Of a stretch of 30,784 nt of DNA, positions 9,509 through 18,896 are shown piece after piece. Source of the DNA: Chara braunii (taxonomy: Eukaryota > Streptophyta > Charophyceae > Charales > Characeae). The stretch lies in NCBI GenBank assembly GCA_003427395.1, contig BFEA01000587.1:881519-912302 (forward strand), written 5' to 3'. The notes below the pieces were generated by a model. The model was not told the DNA's origin, ran no database searches, and worked only from the letters and a program-made list of their open reading frames with translations. Every line of letters starts with the position of its first letter. Position 1 is the first letter of the stretch. A program made the translations under genes and the position numbers.

Positions 9509-10533
9509 TTTGGTCCTCAACCTTCCGATGTTCATTCAGACCATGATGGTTGCTGCTTCTATACTGCTTGCGTCGTAAAGTTTTACCTGCACCTGGTGGC
9601 TTTGCATGTCTGGCGAGGTCTTTGGCCTGTAGATTGACTAGATCCGATAAGATCTCTCGCCACGTCGTATTCTCCTTGAGTCTTAGTCGGGAGACACTCT
9701 TCGAGGCCACTCCCATTACTACATCCATGCAAGACACGTTAGTCCATCCCAGGTTTGGAGTAGTGAACATATTAGTCAAATGTTGTTCCAAAGCCTGCAT
9801 GAAAGTCCTCCACATTGGGCCCTTGAGGGCCTCAAGTTTCTTTGAGTGCAGTGTGCTTATCCTGATACTCCGCGATGAGGAGGTCCTCAAGGGTACGTAC
9901 AAGAGTCACTTTCTGCCACTCAGCTAGGTGACTTCTCTCATAACCTGCACTAACAGCTTGGAGTTCAATAAAACTCTGTAAGGTGGACTCAATATTTGTG
10001 CGCATGATCATACTTCCATCTTTCTGCGGCGTCTGCAGTACCTTGAAGTATGCGCGCATGGAGTTGATCCAAGAGGTGATATCCCCTTTCCCATCGTACT
10101 TGGACGGCAACATGGTCGCCCTCTTGTCCACCATGGGACCGTTGTATTGCACGCTAGTAGGAACTGCGGTGTTTTGGGTTGGTGACCCTACGTTTGGAAC
10201 TGGGACAAGTGCAGAACTGTCGGGGTTGCCGCTTGAAGAGTTGGCACTGGTTCCTGCACTCGTCACAATTCCACTTGATCTCTTCATGAGGATTGTGTTA
10301 GGGGGAAAGATTGGGACAACAGCTGGACGAGGATTAGGAGGACGAGGGATAGTCAGTTGGGCCCGTTTGAGACCTACAATCTCAACCTGCAACTCTTGGT
10401 TCCGCGGCTCTAGAACAGTCACACGTGACTCAAGATCTTCCAAGGTCCGTAGTTGAACCAAGGTTGTTACAACAACAACTAGCTTCTCTTTGAACCGGGC
10501 ATCACTGATCTCCGACAGAGCGAGGAGAGCCAC
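9509..10533 (-). pseudogene. gag: Gypsy gag (capsid), frameshifted
   Basis: The frame 9832-10533 (233 codons) starts with a heptad-like coiled coil (residues about 18-58: LVQLRTLEDLESRVTVLE and following). A Pro/Ser-rich linker comes next, and then the capsid block KYDGKGDITSWINSMRAYFKV (family K(Y/F)DG....WI....YF), HLAEWQ and LIAEYQDKHTALK. After a frameshift near 9840-9880 the protein continues in the frame 9438-9902 (MWRTFMQALEQHLTNMF, REILSDLVNLQAKDLARH) until the LINE-tail insertion. This is the retrotransposon gag structural protein; it is not functional here. Confidence 0.82.
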
Positions 10534-10776
10534 TTGGGCAGCAATACTTGTTGCTTTAGCTAAACCAAGGCTGTTACGACAACAACTAGCTTCTCTTTGA
10601 ACAAGGCATCACTGATCTTCGGCACAACGAGGAGAGCCACTTGGTCAGCAATGCTTGTTGCTTTAGCTGAACCAAGGTTGTTACGACAACAACTAGCTTC
10701 TCTTTGAACCAGGCATCACTGATCTTCGACACAGTGAGGAGAGCCACTTGGGCAGCAATACTTGTTGCTTTAGCTT
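10456..10776. repeat. Three tandem copies of a 107-bp gag segment
   Basis: Units at 10456-10562, 10563-10669 and 10670-10776, each beginning AACCAAGG and sharing almost the whole unit (for example CAACAACTAGCTTCTCTTTG in all three). 107 is not a multiple of three, so two extra copies shift the gag frame by one. Units 1 and 3 are as similar to each other as to unit 2. Confidence 0.93.
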
Positions 10777-10986
10777 CTGCCTCTGTCTCCCTCTCTCTCT
10801 TTGTACTGCATCCTCATAAAGTTTATGAAAGAATGATTTATCGTTCTCATCTGCTGTGTCCAATATGGCATGCAATTGGGCAGATGAGATGTATGCTATG
10901 CCGGAGGATGGGGTGTTAGTAAATCTCTCAAGAGGGGTCCGCTCTTTGCTCACGTTTGGACGAACACTCCTCTTCCCCTTCCTCAC
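10777..10986 (-). pseudogene. gag: Gag N-terminal part
   Basis: The frame 10693-10986 (97 codons, then broken inside repeat unit 3) starts with a basic segment (MRKGKRSVRPNVSKERTPLE) and a helical LHAILDTADENDKSFFHKLYED stretch, ending in an Arg/Glu/Gln-rich run. It lies just upstream of the coiled coil in element orientation, so it is most likely the gag start. The frame that joins it to the coiled coil needs another single-base shift, probably in the GA-rich tract near 10785-10800. I recognise no named domain. Confidence 0.55.
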
Positions 10987-12948
10987 ACTCTAAAAAAGAA
11001 CACCTTCTCTCTCCCTTCTCTCTCTTTCCGCTTTCTGCGTACGCGTCCCAATACTAGAGTTAGATAGCTCAAATAAGAAAAATAAAAAATAAATCACAAA
11101 AGAGAAGGTAAAACTCCTAGCCGGAGCGACAATTCATTTGGACTAGAGAACGACATTCACACAGCAGAATAAAATAAATAATAAAAATTCAAAGAGAGGT
11201 CTGACTTAACGGATGAGTCCGGTCAGATCAGATTGGAGATCACCTCTTGTCTAACCCAACATAGAATGTGTACCACGAATAAGTCAGACGCAAGAAAACG
11301 AACTGAAACAATGGAGTGCAGACGGTCGCCGAGCCATACGTAGGGCAGTATGTCAGAACATGCAGTAAGACCAATCAAGATCCCCTTGAAAGGAATGTCC
11401 CTACTAGTGTGTCCCCTCGTTTCAGCACAACAAAGAAATGCAACTGATGGCAACCGATTTGGGGCTGAAGGGTCCTATCGCATTGGGCCTGGCCCCACTT
11501 AGTCATGAAGGGTCCCAAGTAGGTCGTGGAGCAGGACCAATTAGAAGGGCGTCCCAAGACGGTCCCAACTGCCTCTACCGTACTGAAAAGGAAAAGACAA
11601 CTTTCATCAAGAACCTAATCCTACAGCTGTTTAGGTGTGTAAAGACAATGCATTGGAGAAAGATATGTCATTGAGAACAAGGTACATCATCCATCCATCC
11701 CTCAGGTGAGAAAGCAATCCACATGCTCACACACTCACCCAAGACCGTCGAGAAGAGGAAAAGAGCCCTGCACACCACAACAGGCCATGAAGCACCAAGC
11801 AACCTCCCGTGGGCATACCCAAGTCACACGACACTTACCTGTGAGGCCCGACATCCAAAGGTGGAATAACGACTCACCCCCCTCTCTCATAGGTCAACCT
11901 GACCCCTAGCTACCACTGCACGAAGTGTCCTAATATGACTAAGAGGGCTCTCCTACACCCATGTTACAACGCCGGATCCTCCGTCAATGTTGAAGGCCGA
12001 AGTAGCAACTTGCAGCTCTTCAATGCAGATGTGGCAGCCTCCGATCAAGTTTCCCTCTTGAGGGGAAGCCCATAAGTCCCTCAATATCTTCTTGAAGTTC
12101 AGATGCCAGGTGCGAGTACCTCTCACTCTCTACTCCCTCTTGCTTACTCCAACAAGCCTCCTTTGTGTCTCGCCACCCGTTCAATCACTCAAGCAACCTG
12201 GTGAGGTCTGATGTCGACCCTACATGACCAAACCAGGTGGGGGAAGCATCCACGTACCTCGCTGCCCCTCTTAACCCTAACTTCCAACCCTAATCCGAGA
12301 TTAGGTTAGCCTTAACCTAATTCGGAATTAGGGTTAGGGTGGTTTTGGCATACTCAGTTCCACACGGGCCCAGCAGGGTCCGACGAGGTCGGCTAGGGGT
12401 TAGAAGGGTTAGGTCTATGTCGTTTCGGCCCACATTAGGGCCCATAGGGTCTGTCGGTTAGGTTAGGCCGACTAGTACCAGTTAGAGGCCCTGTAGGCCT
12501 CGTTTCGGATTCAGGACCTGGCACACATTTTGGGCGCCAGACCCTGACCCCGAGGCCGTGCCGTTTCAGCAGGCACTTGGGTGGTTGAGGCCCAGCCTCA
12601 GTTTGGGCACCAATTTCTGCCAAACTTTCAAGGCCCAGCCTGAGTTTGAGCGCCAGGACTAAGTAGTTGAGGCCGACCCAATGCAATTTATAGCTGGGTC
12701 CGGCCTCAGTCAGGGGATTCAGTAGAGGATTGAGTGAAGGCATACTTCGGGCGACAACAATACAGTAGTAGTCGACGATAGGACTAGTCTTCCAGCGCTG
12801 GGCGCTGATAGAGTAGAGCATCGTAGGGAGGGAGAGATGGGGATGGGGACCAGGGGATTTACCTGAGAGTTACCCGCATGGCCATTGCTCCAGCTTCGAC
12901 TTCAGCATGTTTGTATCTGCATCAAGGTGCCACCTTTCGCATGTGCCT

Positions 12949-12954
<6 letters not shown>
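10987..12954 (-). other. Long untranslated leader of the gypsy element, left part
   Basis: Between the primer-binding site and gag there are about 2.7 kb (10987-13705), far longer than a typical gypsy leader. I find no domain in its open frames. A 128-codon frame at 12435-12821 is Leu/Pro/Gly-rich and overlaps a short duplicated segment (AGGCCCAGCCT at 12588 and 12631). The region may contain another, unrecognised insertion. Confidence 0.5.
12286..12335. repeat. Imperfect palindrome built on AACCCTAA/TTAGGGTT
   Basis: The left arm starts AACCCTAATCCGAG and the right arm ends CGGAATTAGGGTT, centred near 12310, with about 22-base arms and a few mismatches. AACCCTAA also occurs just left of it. 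It looks telomere-like by chance; there is no tandem array. Confidence 0.7.

Positions 12955-13041
<87 letters not shown>
12955..13041. repeat. (GA)n microsatellite, truncated by the gap
   Basis: Pure GA dinucleotide for about 87 bases, running directly into the N gap. It produces spurious Arg-Glu and Ser-Leu frames on the two strands. Confidence 0.97.
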
Positions 13042-13341
13042 NNNNNNNNNNNNNNNNNNNNNNNNNNNNNNNNNNNNNNNNNNNNNNNNNNNNNNNNNNN
13101 NNNNNNNNNNNNNNNNNNNNNNNNNNNNNNNNNNNNNNNNNNNNNNNNNNNNNNNNNNNNNNNNNNNNNNNNNNNNNNNNNNNNNNNNNNNNNNNNNNNN
13201 NNNNNNNNNNNNNNNNNNNNNNNNNNNNNNNNNNNNNNNNNNNNNNNNNNNNNNNNNNNNNNNNNNNNNNNNNNNNNNNNNNNNNNNNNNNNNNNNNNNN
13301 NNNNNNNNNNNNNNNNNNNNNNNNNNNNNNNNNNNNNNNNN
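13042..13341. other. Assembly gap, 300 N
   Basis: Exactly 300 N, probably a placeholder or estimated gap. It begins at the end of a pure GA tract, which plausibly caused the break. The true length of the gypsy leader is therefore unknown. Confidence 0.99.
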
Positions 13342-13705
13342 AGACTCGACATTGGACAAAGACGTTGTGGGGTACTATCTGGGATTGATACCAGCGCCAT
13401 TTGGGTTGACGACATTCTCATCTCCTCGCCCACTCTTCTTCGTCTCTTCCCCCTCCTCCTCATCTGTGTATGAGCTGTGCCTGGCGCCTTTGTCCTTGTG
13501 TGTGGTGCCAGGCCATTCACACTGTGTGATGATGATGGTGATGTATGTCCAGTCTTCATTTCGACATTGATTGGGTCGGATCATTGGTATTCCAGTCTTC
13601 CGCTGTGCTATCTTGCTCTATCTATGAGAGGTCGGTTCTTGGTTCGGGTCTGCGCCATCCTGGTATGCGATAGTAGTTTAACACCTCTTGCCAGCTAGTG
13701 AGTCT
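13342..13705 (-). other. Gypsy leader next to the primer-binding site
   Basis: Sequence directly downstream of the primer site in element orientation. It has short open frames only and no recognised domain. Confidence 0.5.
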
Positions 13706-13717
13706 GCTCTGATACCA
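13706..13717 (-). promoter_or_regulatory. Primer-binding site for initiator tRNA-Met
   Basis: The minus strand reads TGGTATCAGAGC, two bases inside the 5' LTR end (...CGTAACA-AT-TGGTATC). This is the well-known site complementary to the 3' end of plant initiator tRNA-Met, used to prime minus-strand DNA in many plant LTR retrotransposons. It fixes the element's orientation. Confidence 0.93.
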
Positions 13718-13719
13718 AT

Positions 13720-15029
13720 TGTTACGATCCTGGCCATTCCCAAAGTGCAAATTCACAATGAAAGACAATGCCACCCAATTGCAAAAGAAATGAAAGCACT
13801 TGCAAAGGGATAGAGACCAAAGAGAGAGAAAGAAGAAGAAGATGAAGATCTACACCAGCAAGACCAATGACAAATCCCCCTTCTCTCTCCACCTTCCTCC
13901 TCCAACTTGACTTTGCCAATCTTATTCTTCTTCCAAATAATATTATAAACAATGAGTGGATGAACCAGAATGAATATCCGAAGTTCCCTCTTACTACTAG
14001 CACAGCAATAGGTCCACCATAGCCATGGCTTCCCGCTTCTTCCTCCTCTCACATGCTAAGGCTATGGCGGACTACTAGGGGCTCTGCCCTCTTGTGCAAA
14101 GGACAACACAAAGCATCTATGTCACTGCTCACCGGGCCGCCATGCCTGACTCTGTCTCGAGCTTCCTTGGTGCGGCAGTTCCCCAACTGGGGCCTTCCGG
14201 ATGCAGCGCCTACCAAGGTGATGAAGATGGTGTCCACTATAGCCAGGTAGGTACCTCGCCACTCTCCTACGTCGCCCCCTTCTTCCTCCTCCTCAGGCTG
14301 GGCTGCTCACCATAGCCAGGCTGAGCACCCAGCTCCTCCATCGACCTCCCAGGCAGCGCTCCAAATCCAGCGCTTGGCTCCAGCAGTATGTCGCCAATCC
14401 TTGCACACCGGAAATGAGGAGGAGCTACTTGCTCGTCCCGAAGATATAGCGGCCTACTTGCCTCTTGGGCGGTGACTTCCTAGGCTGCACGGCCTCCCAG
14501 CAACCGTTACCTCCTCCCTTTCGGAGGGAAACATCATTGCAGGCCCTGATATCTTCCGTACAGGCCCTAGACTCAGGTTACTTAGACTGGTACCGGCCTA
14601 CCTATAGCCTACTGCTACTGGGCCTCTAAAAATGCCAACATTTTGTTTTCTTCTGCTCGGCCTCGAGTACCCGACACTTCTACCACTACTTGACTGGTAC
14701 CGGCCTACCTGCAACTTTAGTGTTTTTCCCGCTGCTCTAAGTGCCGCGGGCCTACCCCCGCTAATTGAGTGTTTTTCCCGTTGGAACCCTCAAAGTCACG
14801 GCCACGGGTAAGTACCGGCCCTGCGGGGCCTCCAAACCAACAAGTACCCTTGTGGGTCACACACACTCAGGCCGACAAGCACTCAGACAGGCATGCAGAC
14901 CAGCAGGCACGCACACACACAGACTTAGAAATGACAGCAGAATGCGGGAATCTCAGCAAGGCATACATTCCAGCAGCAAATCCCAGAAATCAGCAGTGTT
15001 CTCAGTCTGTGTTTTGGCGGGTCATTACA
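13720..15029 (-). repeat. 5' LTR of the gypsy element (1310 bp)
   Basis: Direct repeat of 2148-3518 with the same TG...CA termini. In element orientation it ends at 13720, two bases from the primer-binding site. An AT-rich TATAATATTAT-like stretch (about 13940-13955, minus strand) may be its promoter, by position. Its GAA tract is short, probably closer to the ancestral state. Confidence 0.93.
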
Positions 15030-15033
15030 CACG
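15030..15033. repeat. Target-site duplication, right copy (CACG)
   Basis: Matches 2144-2147 and abuts the LTR end at 15029. Confidence 0.7.
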
Positions 15034-15039
15034 GGACAC

Positions 15040-15205
15040 TCCCGCCCATGTGACTGAATGATAGACACATGTAACAGGGTGAACAATCCAGGGCATGAGT
15101 TCGAACCCTGAGCAAAAGCATGTCCTGTATCTCCTTTCTTATCCCCTTTCATTTTTGGAATAAAAGAGGGGCGAAGGGTGTGACATGAACTGACTGGCCC
15201 CAGGT
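15040..15205 (+). mobile_element. tRNA-derived SINE remnant
   Basis: GAGTTCGAACCC at 15097-15108 contains a B box. About 46 bases upstream TGACTGAATGAT is a decayed A box (compare TGGCTNAGTGG). A stretch near 15190-15205 (CCCCAGGTAATTCAGAATTA) also occurs at the ends of the SINEs near 1790 and 15690. The gypsy element inserted just left of this head. Boundaries are approximate. Confidence 0.55.
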
Positions 15206-15378
15206 AATTCAGAATTATTTTCTGGTTAACTTGCAAAACATCCCGATCAGTTGAGATGTATGTCAAAATGCACCTGAAAGATGTGGGCAGAGCGGAATGT
15301 CCTCTTGGACCGAATTCTTTGTGTTATGCCCCTGTCAGGCCAGTGCACAAATCTGCAATCTGGACCTTGCGTTTGGAC

Positions 15379-15600
15379 TGGGCATTTGCGATGGGGCCTT
15401 GGAAAAGTTGGCAAGCACTAGGGCATTTTGCAACGGTGGATGGCACCCGGTAGGAGTATATTGCAAAGATGGAGTGCACAAAAGACACCACGGGTATTTC
15501 ACAAAAGGTTTTTTTTTGTCAGAGGCGCCTCTCGCTCTATTCACATCTTCTAGGGGCATTTTGGCATGTATCTCAACTTACGGGGGTATTTTGCAAATCA
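15379..15600 (+). repeat. Dispersed short motif, about six copies
   Basis: Variants of GGG(C/T)ATTTTGCAAA start at 15379, 15421, 15453, 15492, 15553 and 15582, at irregular 29-61-bp spacing. The copies at 15421 and 15582 match best. It looks like a decayed minisatellite or clustered binding motif. No protein frame is recognisable here. Confidence 0.55.
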
Positions 15601-15637
15601 TACTATTATTTTATTCTGTTCAATTACATCTGATTGC

Positions 15638-15808
15638 ATCTGTTCATGGGTGTACCTACTGAATGCATACTGCGAATGGCGAATAGAACAGCCCCAGGTA
15701 ATTTAGAATTGTAGCATTTCACGCATCTGCTGCCGCCAGAGAGTTCAAACTTGGGTCTGTATTTCAACAGTTTAGGAGGTGTACCAACTGAGCAGCTAGG
15801 CCTGTTGG
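15638..15808 (-). mobile_element. tRNA-derived SINE plus adjoining SINE fragment
   Basis: The main copy is 15685-15808: on the minus strand a TAGC..CTCAGTTGG A box (plus 15784-15798) and a B box-like AGTTTGAACTC (15741-15751), with GTTGAAATACAGA between them exactly as in the SINE at 1772-1912. Its body end (ATTACCTGGGGCTG) also matches. To the left, 15638-15660 repeats the A-box part (TTCATGGGTGTACC), so a second broken copy abuts it. Confidence 0.7.
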
Positions 15809-16312
15809 TCTTCCTCACCTTTCACCCACTTCCCCTTTTCTTATTTATCTGGTGACGTCAGTTTCATTTTTAGGTGAATTTACATTCCCGACTAAGGGCC
15901 TTGATGCCCTTTTGCTTTCTTTCTTTTTCTTGAAAATTTTGCATTTGATTTCATGGGGCCCAGTGCCCAGGGCTTATGAGGGCATACTCACGCTAGGACT
16001 TTTCCTACTAAGCTCTGGAAGTGATTGCAGTCAGATTCGTCGAGGTGTGGCCGTAATTGGGGTCAGATGCATTTAGGAAAGTGCTTGTGTGAGTATGCCG
16101 CGAGTCTCCAGCACATCTCTGCAGGCTGAGCTCCACCTCCACAGTTCACGGCCAGAAAAAAAAAAAAAACAAGGCTAATCTTTCAAAAATGATCCAAAAG
16201 TAACAGCTGCTGATGGCCTGTGTTTTAGCTAAGCACCTGAAGCCCAGAGTTTGAGAAAACATCTCAGGTCTTTAACAATGGCCGACCTTGATTTCATTTT
16301 CTTCTCCCAGTC
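15809..16312. other. No gene recognised
   Basis: Low-information sequence with a 14-base A run near 16157-16170. No coding or repeat signal that I can support. Confidence 0.5.
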
Positions 16313-16711
16313 TATATAAATGTCATGCCTCAGAGCTTCCTTAATTATGTGCGGTGTCTGGACAACCGAAGGGCAACCTCTTGCCTCTCAACCTCTACTT
16401 TCTCGTTCCAAATGCACCACAGCAAGATTGCTCCTGTTGTGTCCAACACATATCATGCTTTATTCCAAATGCATCAGAGCAGGACATATGCTTCACCCCT
16501 TGGCAGAGTAGCTACCAGCATTCCAAGAAGGAAAAAAAATTGGTCCGAGTATCTCATCAAGTGCAAGGACAGGCGGCTCCCACTGTGTCCACCACCCCTC
16601 TATGAGCAGGAACAGGACCAAAATAAGTGCTGCAGATCTTCTATGACCGAGTCAATCTCACAGTGCACACAATATCAATCCTTTCTTGTAGACCAAGAGC
16701 TGACCCAGTGA
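16313..16711 (+). other. TATA-like box followed by an unrecognised 128-codon frame
   Basis: TATATAAA at 16313-16320 is a good TATA box, but the ATG of the 128-codon frame at 16325-16711 lies only a few bases later, too close for a normal mRNA start. The predicted protein is Ser/Gln/His-rich with no domain I know, and two other frames over the same stretch are also open for 60-80 codons. I regard coding as unlikely. Confidence 0.2.
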
Positions 16712-16758
16712 GGAGTTGGTAAAGTGTGGTATGCAATAAGCCAACGTAGGCCTGTCTG

Positions 16759-16900
16759 CTTGATACAGAGCAGTGCAGGGAGATTTTCCACTTTAGGAGA
16801 GAGTGCAGGTGCAGCAGCCTTACTCCCCACTTGATACAGAGCAGTGCAGGGAGATTTTCCACTTTAGGAGAGAGTGCAGGTGCAGCAGCCTTACTCCCCA
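16759..16900. repeat. Perfect 71-bp tandem duplication
   Basis: 16759-16829 and 16830-16900 appear identical base for base, each beginning CTTGATACAGAGCAGTGCAG. Identity means the duplication is recent or is an assembly artefact. Confidence 0.95.
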
Positions 16901-17126
16901 CTTCCTCCGGGCCTGGACTATATCATATTTGCAGAAGCATTACAGTATAAGTGAATCTAACCGAATGTTGCAGTAGGCCAGAAAACTGACTCTGTCTATC
17001 CAGTCCTTAAGGCCTAGTAACAATCTGTCGGATAAGGTAGCCAGGCCAAAAGTCGTAAACTGTTCTTTTCCACAATTTTCCTCATGAAGGGCTCACACAG
17101 GCTGGAGTCCCTTTGAATTAGTTCTC

Positions 17127-17283
17127 TTTTTCTTCTTTTTTTGTTTTATTTTTAACGCCTCAGTGCAAGGCCACTATGATCCCGATGGTGCTGAGAGAAC
17201 TACTGGAATTGAGGCCTTGCTTGTAGATGGCTCCATTCTTATTGGTTGGGACCCACACCTGCTTGAAACCGGGTCCCGCGTTC
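17127..17283 (-). mobile_element. Solo LINE 3' tail (copy D)
   Basis: Minus-strand copy of the LINE-tail motif (17229-17283), followed by about 75 bp and an A-rich tail (plus-strand T-rich 17127-17153). It is more diverged than the others (GGGACCC in place of GGGGAGC). No LINE coding sequence is attached. Confidence 0.7.
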
Positions 17284-18712
17284 CATATATTCAAACATGA
17301 AAGTAGGTGTGTGACGCACGAGCTTACGTGCATGAACTGCTTCCTGAGGGCCCCTCCCCTCTTCTTTTGGGGGATGCTTCTTCGATGACCGGCCTTCTCT
17401 TTACGGGGCATACATTCCCTGCTCCCGGTTCCTCTACCCGGTCCAGATCGCATTCCCGCCAAGTGATCACGTTAGGGTTCTGGCTGTTTCGATTGACTTG
17501 GAGTTGTGCTTTTGTGCTTCCAGGCCCGACGCAACTCGCAAGGCTTGTCCTTGATGGGCTTCGACATATGAGATTCGTCGGTTAATTCAATCTTGCCTTT
17601 TTATTTTGTGACTTTCGGAATTGTCCTTGCAATTTGTCTCAGTTTTCGTTAAGGATTTATGCACAGCTTAGTGAGCACGCTTGGAATTCTTCGTCTTCCG
17701 GGCTTTTCAAATTTCGGAGATCACGGGTGACTGTCTGAACACTTTGTGACGAGTCCTTTCTTTGTGCATGTCATTTTTGAAGAAGTCCTTGCAAACCCCG
17801 TGAAATTTTATTGATGGAAGATAGAATAGGAATTGGCGTAGGAATTTAAGCGCCTTAGCACTCGCACGCGAAATTTTTTTTTGAACTTTTCCATTTCAAT
17901 TCGGTTTTTGGAATTAGGTGCATCTTCACCAACATTTCGCGTAACTGTTTCGGGGCCTTTTTCCATCTACGCGAATGCATCTTTTTGCGTTGTGCTCTTG
18001 CATGCACTCTTCCTTGTGCTCCTAGCCCCCTTTCTTCGCACTGTCATCGTCAAGATGTAACTATCTTCTTCTCCCTCCCTTCTCGCCCTTTCCTTCTTGA
18101 TCCAGTTGAATCTTGGTCTTGCTTTGTACTGCTCTCGTAACCTCCTTTCCCGCGTTCGTCAACATGCGAGAGAGCCCTGCTGATCCCGAAGTGAGTGTAG
18201 AAGTCAGACGGCAGCGTGTAAGGAGGCTCTGAACTCCTCACTCTGTGATCTAATTAGCTACGATCACTTTGATGAGATCGGCATGACCCTCCCGCGTGCA
18301 CCCCTTTCGCTTCTCTCTCCCGTCCTCTATCTCTCATTATCATTCCTTCCCCGCTTCCTTTGCAACTATACATTTTGTAAGCACGTCGCTTTTGCTCTCT
18401 CACAATGCAGGAAGTCCTGACGAGTCGGCTGCAACTTTGCGAGATTGCGTGCTGGATCACTGCGGCGGAGTGCAGGATCTGGGTGAATCCGAGTAGTAGT
18501 TGAGTGGACGGGGTGACGATAGTTGGGGTTTAGCGCTGGGTACGTGGTGACCGGGATCGTCAGTGCTCGAGTGAGGTGAGAAGTTGTTGTGATTGGTTGG
18601 TTGGCCCGGGGCCATAGCTCAAAACTGGAAGGATCAACTTCTTTTTCCTCATCTTATCTTATGAGTAAAGTTGCATGGCGAGGCGCCAGTGTCCTTTCTC
18701 AATCAAATGATT

Positions 18713-18715
<3 letters not shown>
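17284..18715. other. No gene recognised (about 1.4 kb)
   Basis: Moderate-GC sequence with open frames no longer than about 92 codons and none with recognisable motifs. An intron-split cellular gene cannot be excluded by eye, but no exon stood out. Confidence 0.45.
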
Positions 18716-18805
<90 letters not shown>

Positions 18806-18806
18806 N

Positions 18807-18894
<88 letters not shown>
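18716..18894. repeat. (CT)n microsatellite, about 180 bp
   Basis: Uninterrupted CT dinucleotide except for one N at 18806. It is the longest simple repeat in the window and the source of spurious Ser-Leu and Arg-Glu frames on both strands. Confidence 0.97.

Positions 18895-18896
<2 letters not shown>

Larger units (their letters stand above)
2148..15029 (-). mobile_element. Ty3/gypsy LTR retrotransposon, chromovirus-like, degenerate
   Basis: A 12.9-kb element read right to left. In its own orientation: 5' LTR (13720-15029), initiator-tRNA-Met primer site (13706-13717), long leader, gag (about 10986-8974), protease (8677-8399), reverse transcriptase (7894-7117), RNase H (about 7090-6645), integrase with a chromodomain-like C-terminus (5065-3709), polypurine tract (3519-3531) and 3' LTR (2148-3518). 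The order protease-RT-RNase H-integrase is diagnostic of Ty3/gypsy rather than Ty1/copia. LTRs differ at roughly 18 of about 235 aligned positions counted by eye in one block, so the insertion is old. Every coding region has stops or frameshifts. Nested insertions: a LINE at about 5067-6650 and a LINE tail at 9349-9508. Confidence 0.92.

Noticed and set aside
9983-10456. 157-codon plus-strand frame
   Set aside because: Antisense of the gag capsid and coiled-coil region; the minus strand carries the recognisable gag motifs.
12286-12340. Interstitial telomere
   Set aside because: Only isolated AACCCTAA/TTAGGGTT words in a palindrome, with no tandem array.
12870-13570. Long frames of 145-230 codons around the N gap
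   Set aside because: Mostly undetermined residues plus Arg-Glu or Ser-Leu dipeptides from the GA tract; nothing outside these supports a gene.
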